This document shows positions 43,050-51,594 of a stretch of 64,000 nucleotides of DNA, piece after piece. The stretch is from Fermentimonas sp. (lineage in GTDB: Bacteria; Bacteroidota; Bacteroidia; Bacteroidales; Dysgonomonadaceae). How positions within the stretch are numbered: the first letter of the stretch is position 1; every line of letters begins with the position of its first letter. The stretch is from contig JAQVXD010000009.1 of the NCBI GenBank assembly GCA_028709385.1, positions 1-64,000 of the forward strand, read 5' to 3'. A model generated the notes under the pieces. That model made no database searches, had not been told where the DNA came from, and was given only the letters and a program-made list of their open reading frames with translations. The translations under genes were made by a program, and so were the position numbers.

Positions 43050-44039
43050 TTAGTTAATGTTTTCAAAAAGAAACTCAACTTGTGAAGGTGATATTTTTGG
43101 ATCTATGGCTGAAGCCGGCACTTTGGTCAGACTAAGTTCAACTCGTCCGTCCTCGTTATTGCGAAACTTCCTGTAATCCAATTCTATCTCAAAGTCTTCC
43201 GGAGCAATATCGGCATAATCTTCCAGAGTCACAGAGAATGAAACTTTGGCACGTGAGGGGAAAAACTTCACATCAAGATCACGCGGCAGATGGGATGCTT
43301 TGACAGGTATGTCAAATGATTGTTCCGTAAACTCAACTATAGGGATATAAATTTCCACTTCAGAGGGTGAGAATTTCACACCCTCTACAGGGTTAATCTT
43401 AATAGGGAGTTGCGATGTAGCGTTAAGGTTTTTAAAAAGAGTGTATTCAGTAGCTGCTGTCTGAAGTTTATCGAGTGATTCCCGCGATCCGTATGCCATC
43501 ACTTTTTCCGGGATGAATGATACACTGTCTGCTATCAGATTTGCCCTGCTTGTGGTCAGTTCCCCGTCAAAGGATACAAGAAGTTCCTTGCTCTCCAGCT
43601 CGGAGGTCGACAGGGGCAGTGTCATCGGATAATAACCCCTGATAATAGTGCCTGATGCAAATTTTGTGCGCAGAAGCTGACGGAATTGTTCACCCTGAAT
43701 AGTTGTAGTGCCATCTTCGGTCAATTCTCCTACATTAATCTCAAGGGAATCCTTTTTCCTTATATCAAGCTTGAAAATCTCTGCTCCGTTATCTGATACG
43801 CTTATATCAATATATTGGGGCAAAGTGTTATCGAACACTACATTTTCAGGAATGTTGGTGTATTTCAGTGGCAAACGATAGGTTCCCTCAACATTTTGTT
43901 TCTGAAAGAATAGCATCAGCCAAAATATAAAAGCTATCAAAAGGAAAAACAGAAAAGCCAGCATACTCTTCCACGGGAATGTGGAGAAATATGTTTTAGC
44001 TTTCGGCAGCCAATCCTTTATGATAGCTTTTAAATTCAT
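43050..44039 (-). CDS. YbbR/CdaR-like membrane protein
   Basis: The 329-residue protein has one transmembrane helix near the N-terminus (about 24-45) and an extracytoplasmic region of YbbR-type beta repeats. Family patterns visible are VEGTYRLPLKYTNIPENV, LLVSFDGEL and VNVRPLP-like strands such as DIPVKASHLPRDLDV. In Firmicutes YbbR (CdaR) regulates a diadenylate cyclase; no cyclase gene is next to this one, so that link cannot be assumed. It overlaps nothing: coaE is 2 bases downstream, yajC 15 upstream. Confidence 0.82.
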   Translation of the reverse strand: MNLKAIIKDWLPKAKTYFSTFPWKSMLAFLFFLLIAFIFWLMLFFQKQNVEGTYRLPLKYTNIPENVVFDNTLPQYIDISVSDNGAEIFKLDIRKKDSLEINVGELTEDGTTTIQGEQFRQLLRTKFASGTIIRGYYPMTLPLSTSELESKELLVSFDGELTTSRANLIADSVSFIPEKVMAYGSRESLDKLQTAATEYTLFKNLNATSQLPIKINPVEGVKFSPSEVEIYIPIVEFTEQSFDIPVKASHLPRDLDVKFFPSRAKVSFSVTLEDYADIAPEDFEIELDYRKFRNNEDGRVELSLTKVPASAIDPKISPSQVEFLFENIN

Positions 44040-44054
44040 TGCGTGAACGAATTT

Positions 44055-44369
44055 TTATTGCTGCGCTACATCTTTTGAAGACTGGTAAACTGATGTTTTT
44101 TCAATTTTAATCCTGACACCGTCAGCCACCTCAACGAGAAACCAGGTGTCTCCAACCTCTTTGATTCTGCCATGAATACCTCCTGCAGTAACAACTTTAT
44201 CACCTGTTGTCATTGCTTCGCGGCTTTTCTGCAGTTCTTTCTGCTTTTTTTGCTGTGGACGAATCATGAAGAAGTAGAACACGGCAATTATTGCTATAAG
44301 CATAAACAGAGTACTGCCCATTCCTCCTACACCGCCGCTAGGGGCTGCTGCCTGTAATAAAATATCCAT
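44055..44369 (-). CDS. yajC: Preprotein translocase subunit YajC
   Basis: YajC is an accessory subunit of the SecDF-YajC complex. The 104-residue protein has one transmembrane segment (about 19-38, LFMLIAIIAVFYFFMI) followed by RPQQKKQKELQ, the family signature, and a short cytoplasmic domain with GDKVVTAGGIHGRI. It lies 25 bases after nusB. SecD and SecF are not in the window. Confidence 0.95.
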   Translation of the reverse strand: MDILLQAAAPSGGVGGMGSTLFMLIAIIAVFYFFMIRPQQKKQKELQKSREAMTTGDKVVTAGGIHGRIKEVGDTWFLVEVADGVRIKIEKTSVYQSSKDVAQQ

Positions 44370-44394
44370 AAGAATTGAAGTTTAAAGTTTATAA

Positions 44395-45321
44395 TTAATT
44401 TTTAAAGATAAGATTTTCATTTTTAATTTTATGCACAATGGCATCTAAAATTCCATTTATAAAAGTACCGCTTTTTGGTGTACTGTATGCTTTTGCTATC
44501 TCTATATACTCGTTTAGTGAAACGTTTGTCGGAATAGATTCGAATGTAAAGATCTCGGCAAGTGCAACTTGCATGATAACAAGATCCATAATTGCTATCC
44601 TTTCGAAATCCCATTTGTCGGTATGTGTCTCTATGAGATCTCTGAATTTTTTTTCGTTGAGAATGGTCTCGTGCAAAAGTTTTATTGCGTACTTTTTGTC
44701 CTCTTCATCTTTGAACATTGGAAGAAGCGGCTGATCAGCACCATTGTTTTCCGAGAATTGTTTTATTGTTTTAAGCACAAACGACTGAACTATTTCAACG
44801 TCGTCGTTCCAGTAAATACTTTCATCCTCGAGCAGATCCGACAGCTCTTCGTTGTTATAAATAAACTGTTTGAATGTTTTTCTCCAGAATTCCCTGTCCT
44901 GATCGTAGGTCGGTGACTGAACAAGGGTATATTTTTCATAAATATCTGATTCAAGTATTGTATCCAGAAGATTTTTAACGTATGAGTCGTTATTTTCCCA
45001 CGATAACGGACGATCTGTCAGGTACTTAATTAGTTGTTTGTTGTCACTCAACTGTAGTATGAACTTGTTTTCAAGAATATGCAAATTGGGATTCATATCC
45101 TCTTCAGAAGGAAGGAATTTGTTTTTTTTCGCCTCTACTCTGAGCTCATACGATTTGGTTAATTCCAACATTAACTGAAGCATGTAATAATAAAGATCGT
45201 ATGATTTCTCTAAGCCGTTCATGAGTTCTTTTTCGGCTTTACGTAAATCATTATTCGTATTTTGATACCAGGAGTAGACCAGCTGAACTGTCCTTATACG
45301 AATTAAATTTCTGTTTATCAT
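44395..45321 (-). CDS. nusB: NusB antitermination factor with large insertion
   Basis: NusB acts with NusE in rRNA antitermination. At 308 residues the protein is about twice the usual 140-150. Its N-terminal part (INRNLIRIRTVQLVYSWYQ) matches the start of NusB and its C-terminal part (about 215-305, with DLVIMQVALAEI and NVSLNEYIEIAKAYSTPKSGTFINGILD) matches the end. About 130-150 residues of charged helical sequence lie between. Longer NusB proteins are common in Bacteroidota. It is the first gene of the nusB-yajC-YbbR-coaE operon. Confidence 0.92.
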   Translation of the reverse strand: MINRNLIRIRTVQLVYSWYQNTNNDLRKAEKELMNGLEKSYDLYYYMLQLMLELTKSYELRVEAKKNKFLPSEEDMNPNLHILENKFILQLSDNKQLIKYLTDRPLSWENNDSYVKNLLDTILESDIYEKYTLVQSPTYDQDREFWRKTFKQFIYNNEELSDLLEDESIYWNDDVEIVQSFVLKTIKQFSENNGADQPLLPMFKDEEDKKYAIKLLHETILNEKKFRDLIETHTDKWDFERIAIMDLVIMQVALAEIFTFESIPTNVSLNEYIEIAKAYSTPKSGTFINGILDAIVHKIKNENLIFKN

Positions 45322-45367
45322 TTTATGAATGAACTTTTTTCTTAAGCAACTAGCTTTTTATGAGTTG

Positions 45368-45375
45368 CAAAAGTA
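45368..45375 (-). promoter_or_regulatory. Possible -7 box for the nusB operon
   Basis: TACTTTTG on the minus strand fits TAnnTTTG and lies 46 bases from the nusB ATG. A -33 element is not clear. Confidence 0.35.
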
Positions 45376-45439
45376 GTGATTATTTTCGTACGATTAAAAT
45401 TATTTGTTTACATCTGCCGTAACCTTTTAACAGATGATG

Positions 45440-45473
45440 CAGATATACTTCAGGTGTGCTTCAGATATACTTC
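45440..45473. repeat. Short direct repeat upstream of the GH20 gene
   Basis: CAGATATACTTC occurs at 45440-45451 and again at 45462-45473, a period of 22 bases (two helical turns). This spacing would suit a regulator that binds as a dimer on one face of DNA, but no regulator is identified. Confidence 0.5.
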
Positions 45474-45608
45474 GCCCAAAGCATCCTCATTTCATCTTCG
45501 ATGCAACATCGTATCAACATCATATTTTATCGGGGATGTTATATCCCGAATACATCTCATTTATATCAAATCTACACTGTTTTTTAACCCTTATTCTGAG
45601 TTTTTTCG

Positions 45609-45616
45609 TAAGTTTG
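45609..45616 (+). promoter_or_regulatory. Possible -7 box for the GH20 gene
   Basis: TAAGTTTG fits TAnnTTTG and is 43 bases upstream of the ATG. No well-spaced TTTG is seen. Confidence 0.35.
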
Positions 45617-45659
45617 CGTTTAGAACGCTAAAAACAAATAATTTAACAGCTGTATTAAT

Positions 45660-47564
45660 ATGAAAAAGAACTTGCTAATAATCTTAATGACTATGTTTTG
45701 TCTTACAGGCAATGCACAACAGGTTGAGCGTGCGGTCTCCATTATTCCCGAGCCGGTCTCAGTGAATAAAAAAGGCGGGCACTATGTATTACCGGATGAG
45801 GTGCTGGTATCAGTTCCATCAGGAGAGAGAACTGCCTACGTGAGTAATCTGCTCAAGGAAAAGCTTTCTCTTGCCCCTGGCAAGAAGGTTACAATCAGTG
45901 AAAACAGTGCTGATGCCAATATTGAGTTAATTATAAACAGCAGCAAAAACTCAGAAATTGGTAATGAGGGTTATGAGCTGAATGTTACCGGCGATAAGAT
46001 CACGGTGCGGGCTAACGAAAAAGGCGGATTAATTTATGGTGTGCAGACACTCTTTCAACTTTTTCCCCCGCAAATTGAGAGTAATAAATTAGAGGAAAAC
46101 GTTTCGTGGCAGGTTCCCCAGATTGAGATAGTTGATTACCCCAGAGTAGGCTGGAGAGGACTGATGCTCGATGTATCGCGTCACTTTTTCGCTGTAGACG
46201 AGGTAAAGCAGTATATCGACAATATGGTAAAATATAAATACAATATGTTCCACTGGCATCTTACAGACGATGAGGGATGGCGAATCGAGATAAAAAGTTT
46301 GCCAAAGCTTACAGAGGTGGGTGCATGGCGTACCGAGCAGATAGGATGGTTTGGAAGTTTTTCTCAGCCTGATCCGGATGCTCCAAAGAACTACGGAGGT
46401 TTTTATACTCAGGAAGAGATTAAGGATATAGTGAAATATGCTATGGACAGAAATATTCAGGTTATGCCTGAAATTGATGTGCCGGGACACAGCTCGGCAA
46501 TTCTTGCAGCGTACCCTGAGCTTGCATGCTTCCCTGAAAGCGGAGATCATTTTGTGAGAACGGGTGCTCCTTTCCTCGACTGGAATACGGGTGGCCGTCC
46601 CGCCGCTATTTATGAGAACACACTCAATCCGGCGAATGAGAAGGTTTATGAGTTTCTGGATAAGGTGATTACAGAGGTGTCCCAGTTGTTCCCGTTTGAA
46701 TATTTACATACCGGAGGAGATGAGGCTCCATATACCTTCTGGGAAAAGAGCAGTGATGTGAAAGCACTGATGGAGAGAGAAAAACTGCAGAATATGGCTG
46801 AGGTGCAGTCATATTTTGGTCATAGAGTTGAGGAAATCATCCTGTCGAAGGGCAAGAAGATGATGGGCTGGGACGAGATCCTCGAGGGAGGAATATCACC
46901 GACTACAGCTTTAATGAGCTGGCGCGGCGTTCAGCATGGCATCGAGGCTTCAAACTCGGGACACTATGTGGTTATGAGTCCAACCAACTATGTTTATATC
47001 GATTTTATGCAGGCTGATATTGCTACCGAACCTCGTGTTTATTCTTCATTACGGCTAAATCAGACATATAAGTTTGATCCTGTTCCGGAAGGGGCTGATC
47101 CTGATTATATTCTGGGCGGACAGGCCAACCTGTGGACAGAGCAGATCTATAATATCCGTCAGGCTGAGTATATGACATGGCCCCGCGGATTTGCCGCGTC
47201 AGAATCATTATGGTCGCCACGTGAAAATAAAGATTGGAATAAATTTGTCTCCAAGACAGAGGATCACTTCAAAAGATTTGATTACGCAAAGACCAAATAT
47301 TCGCCTGCAATTTATGATCCGGCAGTTAGTGTGAAAAAAGAGGGAGATGATTATTTTGTGACTCTTACACCCGAAATCAAAGGATTGGATATTTACACCA
47401 GCTTTGATGGATCAACACCTGATAATTTCTATCCCAAATACACAGAAGCCGTTAAGATCCCAAGAGATGCTGACATTATGAGGATTATAACTTACCGTGA
47501 TGACAAGCCGATTGGTCGCCTGATGTCTATCTCTGTTGATGATTTAAGGAAAAGAGTAAGGTAG
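45660..47564 (+). CDS. GH20 beta-N-acetylhexosaminidase, exported
   Basis: The enzyme removes terminal N-acetylglucosamine or N-acetylgalactosamine from glycans. The 634-residue protein has a signal peptide (MKKNLLIILMTMFCL, cleavage near GNAQ), an N-terminal GH20b domain (about 30-155), the catalytic TIM barrel with FHWHLTDDEGWRIEI-type sequence (about 196-212) and HTGGDEAPYTFW (350-361) carrying the Asp-Glu pair D354/E355. A C-terminal chitobiase-like domain follows. It is likely periplasmic or surface-exposed and acts in host or cell-wall glycan use. No SusCD pair is next to it. Confidence 0.94.
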   Translation: MKKNLLIILMTMFCLTGNAQQVERAVSIIPEPVSVNKKGGHYVLPDEVLVSVPSGERTAYVSNLLKEKLSLAPGKKVTISENSADANIELIINSSKNSEIGNEGYELNVTGDKITVRANEKGGLIYGVQTLFQLFPPQIESNKLEENVSWQVPQIEIVDYPRVGWRGLMLDVSRHFFAVDEVKQYIDNMVKYKYNMFHWHLTDDEGWRIEIKSLPKLTEVGAWRTEQIGWFGSFSQPDPDAPKNYGGFYTQEEIKDIVKYAMDRNIQVMPEIDVPGHSSAILAAYPELACFPESGDHFVRTGAPFLDWNTGGRPAAIYENTLNPANEKVYEFLDKVITEVSQLFPFEYLHTGGDEAPYTFWEKSSDVKALMEREKLQNMAEVQSYFGHRVEEIILSKGKKMMGWDEILEGGISPTTALMSWRGVQHGIEASNSGHYVVMSPTNYVYIDFMQADIATEPRVYSSLRLNQTYKFDPVPEGADPDYILGGQANLWTEQIYNIRQAEYMTWPRGFAASESLWSPRENKDWNKFVSKTEDHFKRFDYAKTKYSPAIYDPAVSVKKEGDDYFVTLTPEIKGLDIYTSFDGSTPDNFYPKYTEAVKIPRDADIMRIITYRDDKPIGRLMSISVDDLRKRVR

Positions 47565-47568
47565 AAAA

Positions 47569-47599
47569 TTGCATAATAATTAGTAAATCACTATCTTTG
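47569..47599 (+). promoter_or_regulatory. Bacteroidales-type promoter for rplY
   Basis: TTG (47569-47571) and TATCTTTG (47592-47599) are separated by 20 bases, a strong match. The leader to the ATG at 47679 is about 75 bases and contains only weak hairpins. Confidence 0.65.
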
Positions 47600-47678
47600 C
47601 GCCGCTTTTTTGAAAGCTCCCGTGTGATGGGAAATAAAGAAAGCACTTTATTTTGAGTAACACAAACAAAATTAAAAA

Positions 47679-48308
47679 ATGAAAACATTTGAATTAAAAG
47701 GCGAGATCAGAGAGGGTTTCGGAAAGAAAGCCGCCAAGTCATACCGCAGTGAAGGTTTAATTCCCTGCGTGGTTTACGGTGGTAATGAAGGTGAGAACCT
47801 GAATTTTGTAGTAAAGCAGAGTGCTGTGCGCAACCTGATTTATACTCCTGAAGTATTTCTGGTAAATCTTGATCTTGGAGAAAAGAAAATGCAGGCAATA
47901 CTGAAAGATGTGCAGTTTCATCCTGTAAAAGAGCAGATTCTGCATATCGACTTCTTGCATGTATTTGAAGATAAACCGGTGGTTATTGAAATCCCTGTTC
48001 GTCTGAAAGGTCTCGCAGCGGGAGTTAAAGCCGGTGGTAAGCTGTCGCTTGATTTAAGAAAGCTTAAAGTGAGAGGTGTAGCTGCCAACCTGCCTGAGGA
48101 ACTGGTTATAAATGTAGAGAAACTCGTACTTGGGAAATCAATCCAGGTGGGTGATCTGAAATTTGAAGGCCTTGAGCTGCTTAATGCTAAGAATGCAGTT
48201 GTTTGCCGCGTTCAGCTGACACGTGCTGCCAGAGGTGATGCTGCCGCAGCTGCCGCAGTAGAAGACGAAGAAGCAGAATCAGAAGAAGCAGAGTCTTCAG
48301 AAGAATAG
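47679..48308 (+). CDS. rplY: 50S ribosomal protein L25/general stress protein Ctc
   Basis: L25 binds 5S rRNA. The 209-residue protein is the long Ctc type: an N-terminal L25 domain (about 5-95; FGKKAAKSYRSEGLIPCVVYG is typical) and a C-terminal beta domain (about 100-180), then an acidic Ala/Glu tail (about 185-209). It begins a plus-strand run with pth (54 bases later) and an S4-domain protein, all translation-related. The strong upstream promoter suits a ribosomal protein. Confidence 0.95.
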   Translation: MKTFELKGEIREGFGKKAAKSYRSEGLIPCVVYGGNEGENLNFVVKQSAVRNLIYTPEVFLVNLDLGEKKMQAILKDVQFHPVKEQILHIDFLHVFEDKPVVIEIPVRLKGLAAGVKAGGKLSLDLRKLKVRGVAANLPEELVINVEKLVLGKSIQVGDLKFEGLELLNAKNAVVCRVQLTRAARGDAAAAAAVEDEEAESEEAESSEE

Positions 48309-48362
48309 ATCTTCGTATGATTTACTGTTCAATGCTCTAACTTGTAATGGTAAAATAAAAGA

Positions 48363-48923
48363 ATGAAGTATTTGATTGCGGGATTAGGCAATATCGGGCC
48401 TGATTATGAGCATACCCGCCACAATATAGGTTTTATGGTATTGGACGCTTTAGCAAAGGCGTCCAATGCTGTTTTTGAGGACAAGCGATATGGGTTTGTT
48501 GCTGAGATGCGGCTGAAAAATAAGCATCTTATTTTATTGAAACCTTCAACCTTTATGAACCTAAGCGGAAATGCGATAAGGTATTGGATGCAGAAGGAGA
48601 AGATAGAGACAAAAAATCTGCTGGTGGTAGTAGATGATCTTTCGTTGCCTTTTGGTGCACTGCGCCTGAAATCAAAAGGGAGTGATGCAGGACACAACGG
48701 ACTTAAGCATATTCAGGATCTTATAGGTCAGAAGTATCCCAGACTGCGTTTTGGTATTGGTGATGATTTCTCACGCGGTGCTCAGATTAATTATGTGCTG
48801 GAAGAGTTTTCTGATGAGGAGAAATTGCAACTGCCTGAGCGCATTGATACTGCATGCGACATTATCCGCAGCTTCTGTCTCGCAGGTATCGATATTACAA
48901 TGAATAAGTACAACAACAGGTAG
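48363..48923 (+). CDS. pth: Peptidyl-tRNA hydrolase
   Basis: Pth recycles tRNA from peptidyl-tRNA released by stalled ribosomes. The 186-residue protein has the family start [18 protein letters not shown] (7-24) with N10 and catalytic H20, [10 protein letters not shown] (about 60-69), [11 protein letters not shown] (about 87-97) and GHNGL. The L25-Pth gene pair is common in bacteria. The S4-domain gene follows after 22 bases. Confidence 0.96.
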   Translation: MKYLIAGLGNIGPDYEHTRHNIGFMVLDALAKASNAVFEDKRYGFVAEMRLKNKHLILLKPSTFMNLSGNAIRYWMQKEKIETKNLLVVVDDLSLPFGALRLKSKGSDAGHNGLKHIQDLIGQKYPRLRFGIGDDFSRGAQINYVLEEFSDEEKLQLPERIDTACDIIRSFCLAGIDITMNKYNNR

Positions 48924-48945
48924 ACTCTGGTTTACTGCAGATTAA

Positions 48946-49350
48946 ATGGAAGAGGTAAGAGTAGATAAATGGCTATGGGCAGTTCGTATCTTCAAAACAC
49001 GCACGATTGCTTCGGAAGCCTGTAAAAAGGGTAGGGTTATGGTGGATAATGTCTCCGTAAAACCATCCCGTGTTGTTCGTAAAGGCGATGTTATACAGGT
49101 AAGGAAGCCACCTGTTACCTTCTCTTTTAAGGTTCTTGAACTGGCGGACAAACGCATGGGAGCCAAAATGGTTCCTGAGTTTATGGAGAATATCACTCCT
49201 CCTGATCAGTATGAAATACTTGAGCTGAATAAGATCAGCGGATTTGTAGATCGACAGCGAGGTACCGGTCGTCCCACAAAGAAAGAGCGTCGCGATCTTG
49301 AGCAGTTTACCGGTTCAGTCAATTTTGATGAGTTCGACTGGGATGAATAG
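48946..49350 (+). CDS. S4-domain RNA-binding protein (Hsp15-like)
   Basis: The 134-residue protein has an S4 RNA-binding domain (about 3-60, VRVDKWLWAVRIFKTRTIA and KKGRVMVDN) followed by a basic tail with GRPTKKERRDLEQF. This is the Hsp15/HslR pattern; Hsp15 binds 50S subunits carrying stalled nascent chains, a function that fits the neighbouring pth. It ends exactly where the convergent comB stop begins. Confidence 0.9.
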   Translation: MEEVRVDKWLWAVRIFKTRTIASEACKKGRVMVDNVSVKPSRVVRKGDVIQVRKPPVTFSFKVLELADKRMGAKMVPEFMENITPPDQYEILELNKISGFVDRQRGTGRPTKKERRDLEQFTGSVNFDEFDWDE

Positions 49351-50058
49351 TTAATAAATTTTACTGTCAGATTTACTGTAAACCGGAACAACAGACAGAC
49401 TGTTCGGAGTAAGACAATAAGCAGCATCGCCAACTGCACCGTTATCAACCAATCGCCTGTAATGATCACTTTCCTTAATATACCCCGTTAAATCACTCTT
49501 AACACGATGCCATAAATCAAGTGTCATTCTTATAGAGTCTGAGTCCAGATTTACGTTAGTCATTTCCATTGCTTTCTCTGCAAAAGCTCCACCAAAGAGA
49601 GTATCTTCAATACTTAAACGGTTGTTCCAACCTGCACAAAGAATTACAACCCTTTCAGCCGTTTTAACGCATCTTTCAACCAGAGCATCAATATTTAAAA
49701 ATGTGCCGATAAGCAGCTCTTTGCAATCGCTGGCAGCCTCAATTGCTCTTGTACCGTTTGTAGTAGTAAAAACAACCTCTCTGCCTTGTACTTTTTCGGG
49801 TGTGTAGTCAAAAGGGGAGTTACCGAAATCAGCAAAGTCACACTTCTTGGTTTTACGTTCTGCCCCTACTAGGAATCCCATCGACTTATACTCTCTGGCT
49901 TCATCAGTATCCGATACCGGGATTATGGCACTTGCACCGTTGTTAAGCATAGTACACATTGTTGCAGATGCTCTGAACACATCAACAACTATAACTGTGT
50001 CGTGATCGGATTTATAATAAGGATAAAGGGCGGGGGAGGGACAAAGATCGATTTTCAT
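49351..50058 (-). CDS. comB: 2-phosphosulfolactate phosphatase-like protein
   Basis: ComB removes phosphate from 2-phosphosulfolactate. The 235-residue protein matches the family throughout: IDLCPSPALYPY (3-14), VVDVFRASAT (24-33), EVVFTTTNGTRAIEAA (about 91-106) and CAGWNNRLSIEDTLFGGAF. In methanogens it belongs to coenzyme M synthesis, but ComB homologues also occur in bacteria without that pathway, and I see no comA or comC here. The true substrate in this organism is open. It converges on the S4 gene with no gap. Confidence 0.9.
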   Translation of the reverse strand: MKIDLCPSPALYPYYKSDHDTVIVVDVFRASATMCTMLNNGASAIIPVSDTDEAREYKSMGFLVGAERKTKKCDFADFGNSPFDYTPEKVQGREVVFTTTNGTRAIEAASDCKELLIGTFLNIDALVERCVKTAERVVILCAGWNNRLSIEDTLFGGAFAEKAMEMTNVNLDSDSIRMTLDLWHRVKSDLTGYIKESDHYRRLVDNGAVGDAAYCLTPNSLSVVPVYSKSDSKIY

Positions 50059-50161
50059 TTTTTTTATACAAATATAGCCATTTGGAGTTAATATCAGTAA
50101 TATCAGGAGGTACTCACTGCCGTTTTTTTTATTTCTTCTAAAAATAATTAGTTCTAATTCT

Positions 50162-50169
50162 TATCTTTG
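50162..50169 (+). promoter_or_regulatory. Possible -7 box for kdsA
   Basis: TATCTTTG fits TAnnTTTG and lies 22 bases before the kdsA ATG. No clear -33 TTTG is seen. Confidence 0.4.
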
Positions 50170-50191
50170 TCTCTTAATAAAAACATCAATT

Positions 50192-50989
50192 ATGGATCTA
50201 TCTTATTTAAAGTCCGATAATTTTTTCCTTTTGGAAGGTCCTTGTGTCATTGAAGAAGAAGGAATGACTCTCAGGATAGCCGAGAAGCTTAAAGATATTG
50301 CCGGAAGGCTTTCAGTACCCCTTGTATTTAAAGGCTCCTTTCGTAAAGCAAACCGCTCCAGAGTGGATTCATTTACAGGTATCGGTGATGAGAAAGCGTT
50401 AAAGATTCTGAGGAAAGTTAAAGAGACTCTGGGTCTGCCTACTGTTACAGACATTCATGAAAGTCACGAAGCTGCAATGGCTGCAGAATATGTTAACGTA
50501 CTACAGATTCCTGCATTTCTCTGTAGACAGACAGAGCTTCTGGTTGCTGCTGCCAAAACAGGAAAAGTGGTAAATATAAAAAAGGGGCAGTTCCTTTCTC
50601 CCGAAGCAATGAAGTTTGCCGCTCAAAAAGTGACTGACAGTGGCAATAACAAAGTAATTCTTACAGAAAGAGGAACAACCTTCGGCTACGGAGATCTGGT
50701 AGTAGACTATCGCGGAATCCCTGCAATGAAAGAGTTTGGGTTCCCGGTTGTAATGGATATAACTCACAGTCTGCAGCAACCTAATCAGTCGTCCGGAGTA
50801 ACAGGCGGAAAGCCACAGTTAATTGAAACAATTGCCAAAGCTGCAATTGCTGTCGGTGCAGACGGACTGTTTATCGAAACGCATCCTGATCCCAAAAGTG
50901 CAAAATCTGACGGAGCCAATATGCTTCCGTTAGATCAGCTGGAAGGATTGCTTGTGAAACTGTTAAAGATTCGTGCTGCTTTATTATGA
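50192..50989 (+). CDS. kdsA: 3-deoxy-8-phosphooctulonate synthase
   Basis: KdsA condenses arabinose-5-phosphate with phosphoenolpyruvate to make the KDO precursor for lipopolysaccharide. The 265-residue protein has LEGPCVIEEEGMTL, FKGSFRKANRSRVDSFTG (about 47-64), VLQIPAFLCRQTELL and GGKPQLIETIAKAAIAVGADG. The asparagine in FRKANRS, where metal-dependent forms use a cysteine elsewhere, is consistent with the metal-independent class, but I did not align it in full. maf overlaps the end by four bases (ATGA). Confidence 0.95.
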   Translation: MDLSYLKSDNFFLLEGPCVIEEEGMTLRIAEKLKDIAGRLSVPLVFKGSFRKANRSRVDSFTGIGDEKALKILRKVKETLGLPTVTDIHESHEAAMAAEYVNVLQIPAFLCRQTELLVAAAKTGKVVNIKKGQFLSPEAMKFAAQKVTDSGNNKVILTERGTTFGYGDLVVDYRGIPAMKEFGFPVVMDITHSLQQPNQSSGVTGGKPQLIETIAKAAIAVGADGLFIETHPDPKSAKSDGANMLPLDQLEGLLVKLLKIRAALL

Positions 50990-51561
50990 AACTTACAGAC
51001 TACCGCATAATACTTGCGTCCAATTCGCCCCGAAGAAAAGAACTTCTCTCGGGAATAGATGTTAATTATGAGTTCAGGATGCTGCCGGATATTGATGAAT
51101 CATATCCTGGAACAATTTCAGAAGATGAGGTTGCAGAATACCTGGCCGAAAAGAAAGCATCTGCATATATCCCTGAACTAAGAGGTGATGAGTTGCTGAT
51201 TACAGCCGACACAATAGTATTATTAGACAGGATGGTTATCGGTAAACCTGTTGATGAAGCTGATGCAATAAGGATGTTAAAGCTGCTCTCAGGAAGAACT
51301 CACAGAGTTATAACCGGTGTTTGTCTGGCTTCAAAAAAGAAGAAGGTACTCTTTTCAGATACAGCCCATGTAACCTTTGGCAGCTTAAGCGATGATGAGA
51401 TAAAGTATTATGTATCTAATTACAGGCCATACGACAAGGCCGGTGCTTACGGTGTCCAGGAGTGGATAGGATATGTGGCAGTTGAAAGAATTGAAGGCTC
51501 GTACTTCAATGTAATGGGACTGCCAATCTTCAAGGTGTATAAAGAATTGAAACAGTTTTAA
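50986..51561 (+). CDS. maf: Maf-family nucleotide pyrophosphatase
   Basis: Maf proteins hydrolyse non-canonical or excess nucleoside triphosphates such as dTTP or UTP. The 191-residue protein has ILASNSPRRKELL (9-21), ITADTIVLLD (about 69-78), RTHRVITGV and DKAGAYGVQEW (about 148-158), all diagnostic. It is translationally coupled to kdsA, with ATGA shared at the junction. A 33-base gap separates it from the aspartokinase gene. Confidence 0.94.
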   Translation: MKLTDYRIILASNSPRRKELLSGIDVNYEFRMLPDIDESYPGTISEDEVAEYLAEKKASAYIPELRGDELLITADTIVLLDRMVIGKPVDEADAIRMLKLLSGRTHRVITGVCLASKKKKVLFSDTAHVTFGSLSDDEIKYYVSNYRPYDKAGAYGVQEWIGYVAVERIEGSYFNVMGLPIFKVYKELKQF

Positions 51562-51594
51562 TTAAAAAGTTAATCATTATTTATTTTATAAAGT

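Larger units (their letters stand above)
45322..45659. other. Intergenic region between nusB and the GH20 gene
   Basis: This 338-base region separates divergent genes. A minus -7 box (TACTTTTG, 45368-45375) faces nusB and a plus -7 box (TAAGTTTG, 45609-45616) faces the GH20 gene. A 12-base direct repeat sits at 45440-45473. I see no long reading frame with coding character, no RNA gene and no strong hairpin. Confidence 0.6.

Noticed and set aside
45530-45549. Hairpin TCGGG/CCCGA upstream of the GH20 gene
   Set aside because: Only five base pairs around a 10-base loop and no T run; too weak to call a terminator or riboswitch.
49351-50058. Coenzyme M biosynthesis based on comB
   Set aside because: No other pathway gene is in the window and the family is broader than coenzyme M producers.
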